Positions 1-11,510 of a stretch of 64,000 bases of DNA are shown piece by piece. Every line of letters starts with the position of its first letter. Position 1 is the stretch's first letter. Source of the DNA: Vulcanimicrobiota bacterium (GTDB lineage Bacteria; Vulcanimicrobiota; Vulcanimicrobiia; Vulcanimicrobiales; Vulcanimicrobiaceae); NCBI GenBank assembly GCA_030041225.1, contig JASHOG010000018.1, forward strand, positions 1 to 64,000, read 5' to 3'. The notes beneath the pieces were generated by a model. That model searched no databases. It saw nothing but the letters and a program-made list of their open reading frames with translations, and had not been told where the DNA came from. The translations under genes were made by a program, and so were the position numbers.

Positions 1-2
1 GG

Positions 3-21
3 CGCTCCGCTCGGGATGACA
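3..21 (+). repeat. Dispersed palindromic repeat, copy D (cut by window edge)
   Basis: The sequence CGCTCCGCTCGGGATGACA matches the right end of the repeat seen complete at 36673-36748 and 59695-59770. It lies upstream of the tRNA-Leu gene. The left part, if present, is outside the window. Confidence 0.6.
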
Positions 22-77
22 GGGCGCCCCCGAGGCACAACGCCCGTCGGCCTCGAACGCAGGGGCTCGCCCTCTGC

Positions 78-161
78 GCGCAAGTGGCGGAATTGGTAGA
101 CGCACTAGCTTGAGGGGCTAGCGGCTGCAAAGCCGTGCAGGTTCGAGTCCTGTCTTGCGCA
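78..161 (+). tRNA. tRNA-Leu (anticodon GAG)
   Basis: A complete cloverleaf can be drawn. The acceptor arms GCGCAAG (78-84) and CTTGCGC (154-160) pair, and 161 is the discriminator A. The D arm contains GGTAGACGC. The anticodon stem CTAGC/GCTAG encloses TTGAGGG, giving anticodon GAG, which reads CUC/CUU leucine codons. A long variable arm (CGGCTGCAAAGCCG) marks it as a class II tRNA, and the T arm carries TTCGAGT. The CCA end is not encoded. Confidence 0.96.
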
Positions 162-222
162 TGAAACAATCGCGGGCCCCCCGCGTACCTGTCGAACGGA
201 AGGAGCTTAGGAGACCAGCCCC

Positions 223-3200
223 GTGTGGTTGACGAGATTTGCCCTCTCCCGCCCGACGGTCACGGCGATCATCTTCGTCGCACTCGCGGCGTTCGGTGTC
301 GTTTCCTTTTTGCTGATCGGACGCAGCTCTAACCCGCCGAACACGGATTTCCCTATCGTCGCCGTCTCCGCGACGTATCCCGGCGCCTCACCGCAAGACA
401 TGGAGCGCATGGTCATCAGGCCGATCGAGGACCAGATGAACGGGATCGAGCATCTGGACCAAGTCACTGCGACCGCGCAAGAAGGCACGGCCAACGTTAT
501 CGTGCAGTTCCAAGTCGGCACGAACCTCGATATCGCCGCCGTCGACGTGCAGCGCCGCGTCGATACCGCGCGCACATATATGCCGACGGACATGGATCCG
601 CCGACCGTTGACAAGGCGGGGCAGTCCGAGCCGCCGCTGCTCGATATTGCCGTCAACTCCAGGACGCTCACGCAGCCTCAGATTGCCGACCTTATCAACG
701 AGCAGATCTCGCCGATCGTCGAGCAAGATCCCGATGTGCAGTCGATCGACGTCTATGGTGCTGCAACCCGTGAGTTCCACGTCGAGCCCGACCCCACGAA
801 GCTCGACGGGACGGGCGCCACGCTTGAGGACGTGTTCAACGCTATTACCAACAATAACTTAGACGTGCCGGGCGGCATCCTGACGCAGCCGACGCGCGAG
901 GGGACGGTTGCGATCTACTCCTACGTCAGTCAGGCGAGAGACCTCCTCGCGATCCCGCTTTCACCGGTGACCGTGCTGCAGTATCCGGTCACCTCGCTGA
1001 AAGTGGGCGACGTCGCCAGTGCGTACGACAGCCACATCGAGATGCGTAGCATCTCGACGTACAACGGCGAGCCGCGCGTCTGGATGTCGATCAACCCGAC
1101 GCTCGACGCCGATCAAATCAAGGCGACGGCAAAGCTACGGGCGCTGCTGAAAACCATCGAAGCTCAGTTTCCGCAACTCCAGTTCAACGAGATCGACGCG
1201 CCCGGGGACTACACGTCGAAGATGCTCGTGGGCGTCGGACAGTCGCTGCTCGAAGGTATCGTGCTGACGGCAATCGTGATGCTGCTCTTCTTGCATGCAT
1301 GGCGAAACGCGGTCGTCGTCTTCCTCGCCATTCCGACGTCGATTCTTTCGACCTTCATTCTCATGAAGATATTCGGATTCCACATCGACTCGATGTCGAT
1401 GATGGGACTCGCGCTCATCATCGGAATTCTCGTCGACGACTCGATCGTCGTTCTGGAGAATATCACGCGTCACCGCGACATGGGCGAGGACGCGACGAGC
1501 GCGGCGGTCAACGGCCGTACCGAGATCGGCCCCGCAGCGATCGCAATCACGATGGTCGACGTGATCGTCTTCTTGCCGATCGCCTTCACGTCGGGAATCG
1601 TCGGCTCGTACTTGCACGAGTACGCCGTCGTCGTCGTCACGGCGACGCTGTTCTCGCTCTTCGTTTCGTTCACGCTGACGCCGCTGCTCGCCGCCAAGTG
1701 GAGCATCGTGAAGCGCTCCGAGGCGACGCCGCGCTGGCTGCTCGCCCTCGACAATCGCCGCATCGACGTCACGCTCTTGATTCTGTCGGCCGTCGTCTTC
1801 GCGATCGGAAAGCTTACGGGGTTCGTCCTGCTCAACGCGCTGGGAATCTTCATCGTAGCGCTGCTCCTGCTCAACGCGTTCGTGCACCGCTACGACGCTA
1901 TCGTGCGCACATACCACATGCGGCTGCTTCCGTTTGCACTACGCAACGGCGCGTTCGTCGTCTTCGTCTGCCTGGCACTCTTGTTGAACTCGTTCACGCT
2001 GCTGGCAGGGGGCGGCTGGGCGACGGTCACCGTTGACGTCATATTGCTCGCGCTCTGCGCCGTCGCACATGCCGTGGGATCGTGGTTGCGTACGAAGTAT
2101 CCGCAGCCGCACTTGGCGGCGTGGCAGCACGCGCCATTACGGTTCTTGCGTGGGTTGGGAACGTCACGCGGCGTCACGCTTGCGACCTTCGCGGTTCCGG
2201 TCGCATCGGCGCTGATCATGTTGCCGCTCGGTACCGTAAGCTTCGCTCCGTTCCCCTCGCAGCAGACCGGCGAGATCGACATGACCGTGACCTACCCATC
2301 AGGCACGCCGATCGCAACGACGAACCGATACGTCGTTCGGCTCGAAAACGCAATCATGCATCTGCCCGGCGTCAAGGACGCGAGTGCGACGACAGGCCGC
2401 AAGTCGGCGGGATGGAGCAGCTTCACCGGGGGTAACTACGCGCAGTTGAGCGCCGAGATGCAAGACGACCACATCAAAGATACCAACGCGACCATCGCGA
2501 AGATCCGGCAGCTCGCATACCTCGTGCCCGGCGGCGTGCTCTCCGTCGCGGGCGACAGCGGCAACGGCGGCACGGACTTGCAGTACTCAATCACCGGTCC
2601 CAATGACGCCATCGGCCCTGCCGCGGAGAAGATCGCAGCGTACATCCGTACGATTCCCGGAACGGTCAACGTGCAGACGAGCGCCGAGACCGGCGCGCCG
2701 CGTCTCGACGTGAACGTCGATCGGCAAAAGTGTGAGCTCCTCGGCATCAACCCGTCGGACGTCGGCCAAGTAGCTCGTATCGCAGTCGACGGCGCCGTCG
2801 CGACGCGCGTGCGCACGTCGTCCGGGTTGGTTGACGTGCGCGTGCAGTTTCCGGAAGCGGATCGCATGAGCGTCGCACAGCTCAAAAACGTGAAGGTACG
2901 AACGTACGATGGGTCGCTCGTACCGATCGGCGATGTCGCGAGTTTCGTCTGGACGACGGCACCGACGAAGATCGAGCGCCTTGACCGGCAGCGCGTCGTC
3001 AACGTCTATGCCGACCTTCTTCCCGGTTACTCGCTCGGTCAGATCGAAGGGCCGTTGCAGCAGAAGCTCGCAGAGCCGGGCTTCCTTCCCGCGGGAGTCT
3101 CTCTCGTCTCGCAGGGCAACTCGCAGCTGATGAGCGAGGCGTTTTTTAACTTGGCAATCGCGCTCGTCGCCTCGTTCGCGCTCGTGTACGTCCTGATGGT

Positions 3201-3708
3201 GATCCTCTACGGCTCTTTCCTCGAACCGCTCATTGTCATGTGCTCGGTGCCGCTTGCGATCATCGGCGCACTCATGTTCCTCGCGCTGATGGCACGCCTG
3301 GAGCCGCAACAGGGTCAATCGCTCAACATCGTTTCGGTGCTCGGCGTGATCATGCTCTTCGGGCTGGTCGCAAAGAACGGCATCCTGCTCGTCGATTATT
3401 CGAACACGATGCGTAAACGTGGGTTGCGCGTGCACGACGCGGTGCTCCAGGCGGCGTCGGTTCGCTTCCGGCCGATCATCATGACGACGGCCGCGATGAT
3501 CTTCGGCATGCTTCCGCTCGCGCTTGGCTACGCGGAGGGCGGTGAGTGGCGCCAGGCGATCGGAACGGTCATCATCGGTGGATTGCTCAGCAGCCTGATC
3601 CTCACGCTCTTCCTCATTCCGATGATCTACAACACGTGGATGGGGGCGCTCGAGCGACGCGCCGACCGTCACGCGCTTCAGGTGGAGCTCGCGCCGGTAC
3701 CGAGCTAG
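223..3708 (+). CDS. RND-family efflux transporter permease, enlarged form
   Basis: Inner-membrane proton-driven resistance-nodulation-division pump subunit, expected to work with a periplasmic adaptor and outer-membrane channel that are not in this window. The N terminus is a typical first helix followed by a porter domain (YPGASPQDME). The proton-relay motif GILVDDSIVVLEN lies near residues 401-413, and the C-terminal motif RFRPIIMTTAAMIFGMLPLA is present. At 1161 residues it exceeds the usual 1020-1060: residues about 506-669 hold several extra hydrophobic segments between the two halves. A GTG start is chosen because TAGGAG (208-213) sits 9 nt upstream. The substrate cannot be inferred. 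Confidence 0.93.
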   Translation: MWLTRFALSRPTVTAIIFVALAAFGVVSFLLIGRSSNPPNTDFPIVAVSATYPGASPQDMERMVIRPIEDQMNGIEHLDQVTATAQEGTANVIVQFQVGTNLDIAAVDVQRRVDTARTYMPTDMDPPTVDKAGQSEPPLLDIAVNSRTLTQPQIADLINEQISPIVEQDPDVQSIDVYGAATREFHVEPDPTKLDGTGATLEDVFNAITNNNLDVPGGILTQPTREGTVAIYSYVSQARDLLAIPLSPVTVLQYPVTSLKVGDVASAYDSHIEMRSISTYNGEPRVWMSINPTLDADQIKATAKLRALLKTIEAQFPQLQFNEIDAPGDYTSKMLVGVGQSLLEGIVLTAIVMLLFLHAWRNAVVVFLAIPTSILSTFILMKIFGFHIDSMSMMGLALIIGILVDDSIVVLENITRHRDMGEDATSAAVNGRTEIGPAAIAITMVDVIVFLPIAFTSGIVGSYLHEYAVVVVTATLFSLFVSFTLTPLLAAKWSIVKRSEATPRWLLALDNRRIDVTLLILSAVVFAIGKLTGFVLLNALGIFIVALLLLNAFVHRYDAIVRTYHMRLLPFALRNGAFVVFVCLALLLNSFTLLAGGGWATVTVDVILLALCAVAHAVGSWLRTKYPQPHLAAWQHAPLRFLRGLGTSRGVTLATFAVPVASALIMLPLGTVSFAPFPSQQTGEIDMTVTYPSGTPIATTNRYVVRLENAIMHLPGVKDASATTGRKSAGWSSFTGGNYAQLSAEMQDDHIKDTNATIAKIRQLAYLVPGGVLSVAGDSGNGGTDLQYSITGPNDAIGPAAEKIAAYIRTIPGTVNVQTSAETGAPRLDVNVDRQKCELLGINPSDVGQVARIAVDGAVATRVRTSSGLVDVRVQFPEADRMSVAQLKNVKVRTYDGSLVPIGDVASFVWTTAPTKIERLDRQRVVNVYADLLPGYSLGQIEGPLQQKLAEPGFLPAGVSLVSQGNSQLMSEAFFNLAIALVASFALVYVLMVILYGSFLEPLIVMCSVPLAIIGALMFLALMARLEPQQGQSLNIVSVLGVIMLFGLVAKNGILLVDYSNTMRKRGLRVHDAVLQAASVRFRPIIMTTAAMIFGMLPLALGYAEGGEWRQAIGTVIIGGLLSSLILTLFLIPMIYNTWMGALERRADRHALQVELAPVPS

Positions 3709-3766
3709 GGCTCGCATCAATCTGCCGTCTGATTGACCCTTCGCCCCTAGGGGAAGAATGCGGTCG

Positions 3767-4564
3767 ATGAAACGACGAAACGTTCTTTTTACACTGCTCT
3801 CGTTCGCCGGCATGAGCGTCGTCGCGTTGACGACCGCGATTGCACAGCAGCCGCCGATAACGGTGCTCGTCGACGGATCGCCGATGAACTTCCCCGATCA
3901 GCCTCCGATCGATCGCGCTGGGCGTCTCTACGTTCCGATCCGCGCGATCTTCGAGCGCCTCGGCGCAACCGTTGTCTACAGCAACGGCACGATCAACGCA
4001 ACGAAAGGCCGACGCACGATTCAGCTGCAGATCGGCTCTCCCTCCGCTACCGTCGACGGCCAAACCGTTCAGCTCGACTCTCCGCCCTTCGTGATCGGCG
4101 CGCGCACCCTCGTGCCGTTGCGTTTCGTCTCTCAGGGACTCGGGGCGCACGTCTCGTGGAACCAAGACCGTAGGACCGCGTACATCGTCACGAGCGGGAT
4201 AGGCGGTATGCCTGGGCCGGGTGCGATGTCGCCGCCGTATCAGCCGGGCACCTCGATGCAGCAGCCGGGTCCGGCGTGGGCAGATGCCGGACATCCGCTC
4301 CTCCATCGTCCCTTCCCGTGGGGTGACGTCTCCCAGCAATTTCCGCTCGTGAACGCCTCGTTCAGACATCCGCTGCGCCCGGAAAGCGTCCGTATCACGC
4401 TCGACGGACGCAACGTGACGGAGATCGCGAAGGTCACGGCGATGGGCTTCGAGTTCACGCCCGCCTACCGTCTCCACGTCGGCACACACGAGATCCGCGT
4501 GAGCGGCGTCACGCAGGACGGGGCCCTCATCTCGGACGCCTGGAGCTTCACGGTCACCCCGTAG
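3767..4564 (+). CDS. Secreted protein with copper-amine-oxidase N-terminal-like (stalk) domain
   Basis: A signal peptide (MKRRNVLF, then a hydrophobic stretch ending ...AIAQQ) precedes a copper amine oxidase N1-type domain at residues about 30-140. Hallmarks are LVDGSPMNF, LYVPIRAIFERLGA and VPLRFVSQGLGAHVSW. This domain usually acts as a wall- or envelope-binding module rather than an oxidase. A Pro/Gly/Met-rich linker leads to a C-terminal Ig-like fold (HPLRPESVRITLDGRNV). An in-frame ATG lies at 3758, but GGGGAAG (3750-3756) is spaced correctly only for 3767. The family assignment is good; the function is open. Confidence 0.8.
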   Translation: MKRRNVLFTLLSFAGMSVVALTTAIAQQPPITVLVDGSPMNFPDQPPIDRAGRLYVPIRAIFERLGATVVYSNGTINATKGRRTIQLQIGSPSATVDGQTVQLDSPPFVIGARTLVPLRFVSQGLGAHVSWNQDRRTAYIVTSGIGGMPGPGAMSPPYQPGTSMQQPGPAWADAGHPLLHRPFPWGDVSQQFPLVNASFRHPLRPESVRITLDGRNVTEIAKVTAMGFEFTPAYRLHVGTHEIRVSGVTQDGALISDAWSFTVTP

Positions 4565-4578
4565 CGAATGACCGGCTC

Positions 4579-5337
4579 GTGCGTTCGCGCAGAGCCTTGG
4601 TCACCGGAGCCGCAGCCGGACTCGCTGCGGGAATTGCGCAGGCGATCGCTCGTGACGAGTTCGCTCACGTGGCGATCACCTTTCGGTCGACATCGCCCGA
4701 TGCGACGCTCACCGCAATTCGGGCTGCGGGTGCGCAGGCGAGTGCGCATCGCGTCGACTTTTGCGAGCCGGAGGGCGAGATCGCCCGCGCGCTCGATGAG
4801 ATCGTTGCGACCGCGGGCCCATTCGACACGCTCGTGCACGCGGTCGGACCGATAACCGTGAAACGCTTCGCGAAGCTGAGCGCCGCCCAGTCGCGCGAGA
4901 TGATCGCGGGAAATCTCGAGAGCGCAGTGCTCGTCGCGCGAGCCGTACTTCCTGCGATGCGCGAGCGGCGCTTCGGGCGGATGATCTTTTTCGGCGCAAA
5001 CGGCTCGAGCGAGACGCGACCCGACGTCGGCCTCTCGCTCTACGGAGCGGTCAAGAGCGGCGTTACGGCGTTTGCTCGGACGCTTGCCCTCGAAGAAGCG
5101 TCTTCGGGCATCACCGTGAACGTCATCGAGCCGGGAGACATTCGCGACAAGCGCATCACGCGCGAAGAGGCTCGCCAAGGCAAAGCCCGCAATCCGCGCG
5201 GGCGCCCCGGCTCGTTCGAAGACGTGGCCGATGTCGTCCGCTTTCTCATTGCCGAGGAGCGTGATTTTGTCACAGGCGCGGTCATCGGCATCACGGGAGG
5301 GTTGTTGGCGGCGGACGAGCGAAACGCTCGTTTTTGA
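4579..5337 (+). CDS. SDR-family NAD(P)-dependent oxidoreductase
   Basis: A classical short-chain dehydrogenase/reductase of 252 residues. The N-terminal dinucleotide motif is TGAAAGLAAGIAQ, a slightly loosened TGxxxGxG. The catalytic YxxxK appears as YGAVK near residue 155, with GANGSS just before it supplying the serine region. The C terminus has the usual GAVIGITGGLL. It resembles FabG-like 3-oxoacyl reductases, but the substrate is unknown. GTG start. The stop TGA overlaps the ATG of the downstream aminopeptidase by one base (TGATG), implying cotranslation. Confidence 0.88.
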   Translation: MRSRRALVTGAAAGLAAGIAQAIARDEFAHVAITFRSTSPDATLTAIRAAGAQASAHRVDFCEPEGEIARALDEIVATAGPFDTLVHAVGPITVKRFAKLSAAQSREMIAGNLESAVLVARAVLPAMRERRFGRMIFFGANGSSETRPDVGLSLYGAVKSGVTAFARTLALEEASSGITVNVIEPGDIRDKRITREEARQGKARNPRGRPGSFEDVADVVRFLIAEERDFVTGAVIGITGGLLAADERNARF

Positions 5338-7886
5338 TGACCCCTTCGGAGCAACGGCGGGCGTTTGCATTGCCGGGTGCCGGTCCTCGGTACGGCCCGG
5401 ACAAGATCGTCGACGTCAAGCACATCGACCTCCATCTCGTTCCCGACATCGAGGCCGCGACGCTCGAAGGCCGCTGTACGACAACCGTGCGCGCGCTCGA
5501 CGAAACAGTCGAACAACTGGTTCTCGACGCGGTAGATCTCGAGATCCGCGAGGTTACACGCGATGGGCGCCCGCAAGCGTGGTCGCGGCGCAACGAGCAT
5601 CTGGAGATTCGCCTCGAGCCTACGCTTCGAGCGGGCGAGGAGACCTCGTTCACGGTCGTCTACCGCGTCGATCACCCGCGCCACGGGCTGTTCTTCATTC
5701 GCTCGACGCCGCTGGTTCCTCGAACGGCTCACCTCTGGACGCAGTGTCAAGACGAATATGCCCGATACTGGTTCCCCTGCTTCGACTACCCGCACGAGAA
5801 GCAGACGACCTCAGCGACGATCGTCGTTCCGAGAGGACAGTTTGCGTTGTCAAACGGCGAGTTGGTCGAGCGGCGCGATGAGCACGACCGTACGATCTTT
5901 CGCTACCGGCAGGACGTTCCCCATAGTACGTACCTCGTGACGCTCGTGGCCGGTCCCTTCGTCGAGATCTCGCAGGGGACTGCGGGAAAGCGTGACGTGC
6001 CCGTCTTTGCGTTCGTCCTTCCCGAGCGCAAGGCCGACGCGCAACGGTCGTTCGGAAACACGCCCCGCATGATCGAGTTTTTCGAGAGCTGCATCGGAAC
6101 GCCGTATCCGTACGCGCGCTACTCGCAGATCGCCGTCAGCGACTTCATCTTTGGCGGCATGGAGAACACGTCTGCGACCACGCAGACGGACCGCACGCTG
6201 CACGACGAGACCGCGCACCTCGATTTCTCGAGCGACCCGCTCGTGGCGCACGAGCTCGCGCACCAGTGGTTCGGGGATCTGCTCACATGCCGCGACTGGT
6301 CGCAGGCGTGGCTGAACGAAGGGTTTGCCACGTACTTCGAATGTCTCTGGCGCGAAGAGGATCTCGGTTGGGACGAGTACGTGTACGACGTTTTCACGTC
6401 ACTCGAGCGATATCTCGAAGAGGATCGATACCGCTATCGCCGTCCGATCGTGTACAATCGTTACCGAGATCCGATCGAGCTTTTCGATCGTCACCTGTAT
6501 CAGAAGGGCGGTGCGGTGCTACACATGTTGCGCGGCGAGCTCGGTAACGCCCGCTTCTTTCGCTCGATCGCGCGCTACGTTGCGCAGAACGCGCAGCGCA
6601 ACGTCGAGACGATCGACCTCATCCGCGCGATCGAAGAGGCGACCGGGAGAAACATGCGCGGCTTCTTCGACCAGTGGGTCTTCGGCTCGGGGCATCCGGA
6701 GGTGGAGTATCACGTCGCATGGGACGAGAGTCGTAAGGTCGCGACGGTAACGATCGATCAGACGCAATGTGTCGATGGCGAGCATCCGGCGAGCATCTTC
6801 GACATCGAGGTCGGATTCTTGGACGAGGTGCCCGAGCGGGCGATGCGCGATCGCCGTGAACCGTTGCCGAACGAGCGACGCGTGAAGGTGCACGTGGAGC
6901 GCGCCCACGAGACGATCGCGATCGCGCTCGACCGTGAGCCGAAGCTCGTCCGCATCGATCCGGGTGCCTACCTCGTCGGAAACGTCACCTACCGGCTTGG
7001 AGCGGATCTTGCGGCGGCGGCTCTTCGAGGCGATCCCGATATCGTCGCCAGAATACGCGCGGCGCGTGAGCTCGCAAAGGAAGGTTCGCGTCAGGCGCGT
7101 GAAGCGCTTGCGGACTCGTTTAGGCATGAGCCGTTTTGGGGCGTCTTGGATCCGGCGGCGCGTGCGTTGGGGGAGACACGCGCTCCGTGGGCCCGCGATA
7201 TCTTGTTGGATTCGGTGATGCACGAGCACCCGAAGGTTCGGCGGGCGGTTGCCTCTGCGCTCGGCGCGTTCCGTGAAGAGCGCACGGCGGACGCGCTGCT
7301 CGAGCGCGTCGAGAACGACCCATCGTACTTCGTGCGTGCAGCGGCGTGCACGTCGCTCGGAAAGACGCGCGATCCGCGTGCCCTCGATGTTCTCGTAACC
7401 GTTCTCGCGCGCTCGACGTGGAACGGCGTCGTCGAGGCGGGAGCGGTACAGGGGCTTGCCGAGCTCGCGGACCCGCGAGCGGTCGCACCGATCATCTCAG
7501 CTGCGTCGCCGGAACGCGACGAAGGGCTTCGCTCCGCGGCCGCTTCGGCGATAGCGCGCGCCGCCCAGCTGCTCGAACACGAGCGGGCACCGCTCTTCGA
7601 CGCGCTCGACCGGCTTCTCGACGACCCGTTACCGCTCGTTTCGCTCATTGCAATCGACTCGGCTGCCGCGACCGAAGATCCGCGCTTTCTCTCGAGCCTT
7701 GAACGCCTCGCCCAGAGCGCCGCCGACGGAAGGACGCGGCGTCACGCCGCGGAGGCCGCGTTGCGGCTTCGAGAAGCGCGCAGCGTTCCATCGGCGGTAA
7801 TCTCGTTGCGTTCGGATGTAGACGATCTCCGTGAACAGCAGCAAAGACTTCGGGAATCGCTCGAGGCGCTTGCGCCGCGCGCGTAA
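5337..7886 (+). CDS. M1-family metallopeptidase (aminopeptidase N-like) with C-terminal HEAT repeats
   Basis: Zinc aminopeptidase of 849 residues. The exopeptidase motif GGMENTSATTQT is near residue 272. The zinc site HELAH at about 304-308 is followed by NEGFATYFE, giving HExxH-X18-E. After the catalytic and beta domains, residues about 560-830 form repeated helical pairs with HEAT-like signatures (VRRAVASALGAFREERTADALLERV, continuing in similar units) instead of the standard ERAP C-terminal domain. No signal peptide is visible, so it is probably cytoplasmic. ATG at 5337 is preferred over an in-frame TTG at 5334. Confidence 0.92.
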   Translation: MTPSEQRRAFALPGAGPRYGPDKIVDVKHIDLHLVPDIEAATLEGRCTTTVRALDETVEQLVLDAVDLEIREVTRDGRPQAWSRRNEHLEIRLEPTLRAGEETSFTVVYRVDHPRHGLFFIRSTPLVPRTAHLWTQCQDEYARYWFPCFDYPHEKQTTSATIVVPRGQFALSNGELVERRDEHDRTIFRYRQDVPHSTYLVTLVAGPFVEISQGTAGKRDVPVFAFVLPERKADAQRSFGNTPRMIEFFESCIGTPYPYARYSQIAVSDFIFGGMENTSATTQTDRTLHDETAHLDFSSDPLVAHELAHQWFGDLLTCRDWSQAWLNEGFATYFECLWREEDLGWDEYVYDVFTSLERYLEEDRYRYRRPIVYNRYRDPIELFDRHLYQKGGAVLHMLRGELGNARFFRSIARYVAQNAQRNVETIDLIRAIEEATGRNMRGFFDQWVFGSGHPEVEYHVAWDESRKVATVTIDQTQCVDGEHPASIFDIEVGFLDEVPERAMRDRREPLPNERRVKVHVERAHETIAIALDREPKLVRIDPGAYLVGNVTYRLGADLAAAALRGDPDIVARIRAARELAKEGSRQAREALADSFRHEPFWGVLDPAARALGETRAPWARDILLDSVMHEHPKVRRAVASALGAFREERTADALLERVENDPSYFVRAAACTSLGKTRDPRALDVLVTVLARSTWNGVVEAGAVQGLAELADPRAVAPIISAASPERDEGLRSAAASAIARAAQLLEHERAPLFDALDRLLDDPLPLVSLIAIDSAAATEDPRFLSSLERLAQSAADGRTRRHAAEAALRLREARSVPSAVISLRSDVDDLREQQQRLRESLEALAPRA

Positions 7887-9378
7887 GCGCGCTCGCCTCG
7901 CCTTTGCGGCTCTGATCCTCATCGCAGTCTGCTGGGGCGCGTTCGCGCTGCTCCGCACTCGATGGCAACCACCTTCCACGCCGGTCGCGGTCGCGTCCGC
8001 GTCGCCGACGGCTGCGCCGACGCCGGTGCCGCAACCGTGGACGAACGCGCAGATCGCGCAGCTACGGTCGCACCTGGAAACCGACTTCGCGCCCGCTCTC
8101 GCCGGTGCATCGCATTGGTCGCTCTGCGTCATGGATGCGCGAGGGCATCTCCTCTACGTCGTCAACGCTCGCAACGGCGTCGAGGCGGCCTCGGTAGGCA
8201 AGCTCGTGATCGCGTCGGCGGCGCTCGATCTCCTTGGCGCCAACTACCGCTATCACACCGTTCTCGCGGCCGCGACGGCGCCACAGGGCGGAACACTCGA
8301 CGGCGACCTGTGGCTTATCGGCTCAGGCGATCCGTCGTTGCGCAGCACCGATCTTGCGGCGGGAGCGCGCCAACTCCATCGTGGCGGACTGCAGCGAATC
8401 ACCGGCGGGGTCATGGTGGACGCCTCCGCCTTTCGCGGACCGGAGATCAATCCGCTCTGGAACCCCGACGATGCAAACGAAGATTTTCAGGCTCCTATAA
8501 GCGCGATCTCGCTCGATGAAGATACGATCGAGTTCGACGTGCGCGCGACGACGCCGGGTGCACCGGCGCTCGTGCACGAGAACCCGTGGAGCGGCGCGCT
8601 GAGCGCGAGCGGCGACGTCACGACCGTTGCTGAGGACGACGACCCGGACGTCATCGTTGCGGCCCTTGGGACGCCGAATCACTTTGCGCTCTCGGGCTCG
8701 ATTCCGGAGAGCGACATCGAGCAGACATGGGTTCCGGTGCACGGCATCCCGCGCTACGCCGGCGCGGTGCTGACGCAACTCCTTCGCGAGCACGGGATCG
8801 CGCCGGCGCACTCACCCGGTGTAGGAGTCGCTCCCGCCTCGCGCGTCATCGTCTGGGATCATCCTTCGGCCTCATTGCAGGCACTCGAGCGTCACATGCT
8901 CTATCTCTCCGACAATCACTTTGCAGATCAGTTGCTGCGAACGCTGGGCCTCGTCGTCGACGGTGTCGGCGACGACGCGCACGGGCTCGCGGCCGAGCGT
9001 GCCGATTTGCGCCGCCGCGGAATCCCGGCCGACGGGATGCACCTCGTCGATGGAAGCGGCCTCGCACACTCCAATCGGCTCTCCTCCCTCACCATCGCCT
9101 CGATTCTCGTCGACGCTCTCTCCAACGGGAATGAGCGCGGTTTCTTCGATCTCCTCCCTCAGGGCGGCCGCAGCGGAACCCTGAAGGGCTATCACTTCAC
9201 CTCTGCGCTAGGGCGCGTGAGGGCAAAGACCGGCCACCTTGCCGGAGTTTCCGCCCTTGCCGGATATGTCGTATCGCGCAAGCATGGTATCGTGGCATTT
9301 GCATTCATGATCGACGGCTCGCCCGGCGATCCGGACGATGCCATGGTAAGCGCCGTCGACGGCATTTCAGACTTTTAG
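7831..9378 (+). CDS. dacB: D-alanyl-D-alanine carboxypeptidase/endopeptidase, PBP4 family (S13)
   Basis: Low-molecular-weight penicillin-binding protein that trims or hydrolyses peptidoglycan cross-bridges in the periplasm. After a basic N terminus and one membrane segment (residues about 22-40) and a Pro/Ala/Thr-rich linker come the three active-site motifs: SVGK near residue 121 (SxxK), SDN near 360 (SxN) and KTG near 466. The inserted domains between SxxK and SxN are typical of the S13 class. Length is 515 residues. The GTG start lies 56 nt inside the preceding aminopeptidase gene. Confidence 0.93.
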   Translation: MNSSKDFGNRSRRLRRARKRARLAFAALILIAVCWGAFALLRTRWQPPSTPVAVASASPTAAPTPVPQPWTNAQIAQLRSHLETDFAPALAGASHWSLCVMDARGHLLYVVNARNGVEAASVGKLVIASAALDLLGANYRYHTVLAAATAPQGGTLDGDLWLIGSGDPSLRSTDLAAGARQLHRGGLQRITGGVMVDASAFRGPEINPLWNPDDANEDFQAPISAISLDEDTIEFDVRATTPGAPALVHENPWSGALSASGDVTTVAEDDDPDVIVAALGTPNHFALSGSIPESDIEQTWVPVHGIPRYAGAVLTQLLREHGIAPAHSPGVGVAPASRVIVWDHPSASLQALERHMLYLSDNHFADQLLRTLGLVVDGVGDDAHGLAAERADLRRRGIPADGMHLVDGSGLAHSNRLSSLTIASILVDALSNGNERGFFDLLPQGGRSGTLKGYHFTSALGRVRAKTGHLAGVSALAGYVVSRKHGIVAFAFMIDGSPGDPDDAMVSAVDGISDF

Positions 9379-9384
9379 GAAAAC

Positions 9385-10839
<1,455 letters not shown>

Positions 10840-11510
10840 CGAGGAGGTAGCGCGGCTGGAGCGCGTCGTCCTCGAACGCGCAGGCTACGACGTTCGTCAT
10901 GCGCCTACGGGCGCCGAAGGGCTCGAACTCGCCGAATCGTTTCGCCCCGACGTCGTCATCCTCGACGTTGGCCTCCCCGACATCTCCGGGCTCGACGTCT
11001 GCACGACGCTCTCGAACTCGAACAACGCCTTCGTCCTGATGGTGAGCGGGCATTCGCGCGAGCAGGACATCTTGCTCGGCCTCGGGCTCGGCGCCGACGA
11101 TTACATCACCAAGCCGTTCTCCGGCAATGAGCTCGTTGCACGGGTCGCCTCCTTCTTGCGCCGCCGCGAGCGCTTGCTGAACCGGCGGGACGGCGAAGCA
11201 AGCCTCGGGCTCGGCGATGCACAGCTCGACCGCAACTTTCACACGCTCGTTCGCAATGGGAACAGCGTAACGCTCACTGCGCTCGAGTTCCGCCTCCTGT
11301 GGTTCCTCGGTGAGGCCGAAGGAAGACTCCTGACGCGCGCTCAAATTCTCGAACACGTTTGGAATGACACATCCGGTGTTCCGACGCGTGTCGTCGACGT
11401 GCACGTTGCGGCGCTGCGCAAGAAGATTGCGGAGGTCGGTGCACCGCTCGAGCTTTCGAGCGTGCGCGGCATCGGATACCGCCTAGACAAGCAATGAACG
11501 AACGAGGACC

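Noticed and set aside
3744-3753. Perfect palindrome CCCCTAGGGG near a ribosome-binding site
   Set aside because: There is no room for a loop, so a regulatory hairpin is unlikely; it may be chance in GC-rich sequence.
2587-3813. Long minus-strand open frame of 408 codons opposite the RND gene
   Set aside because: It is rich in Arg, Asp, Glu and His with no domain, the usual antisense shadow of a GC-rich gene; the plus-strand frame has clear RND motifs.
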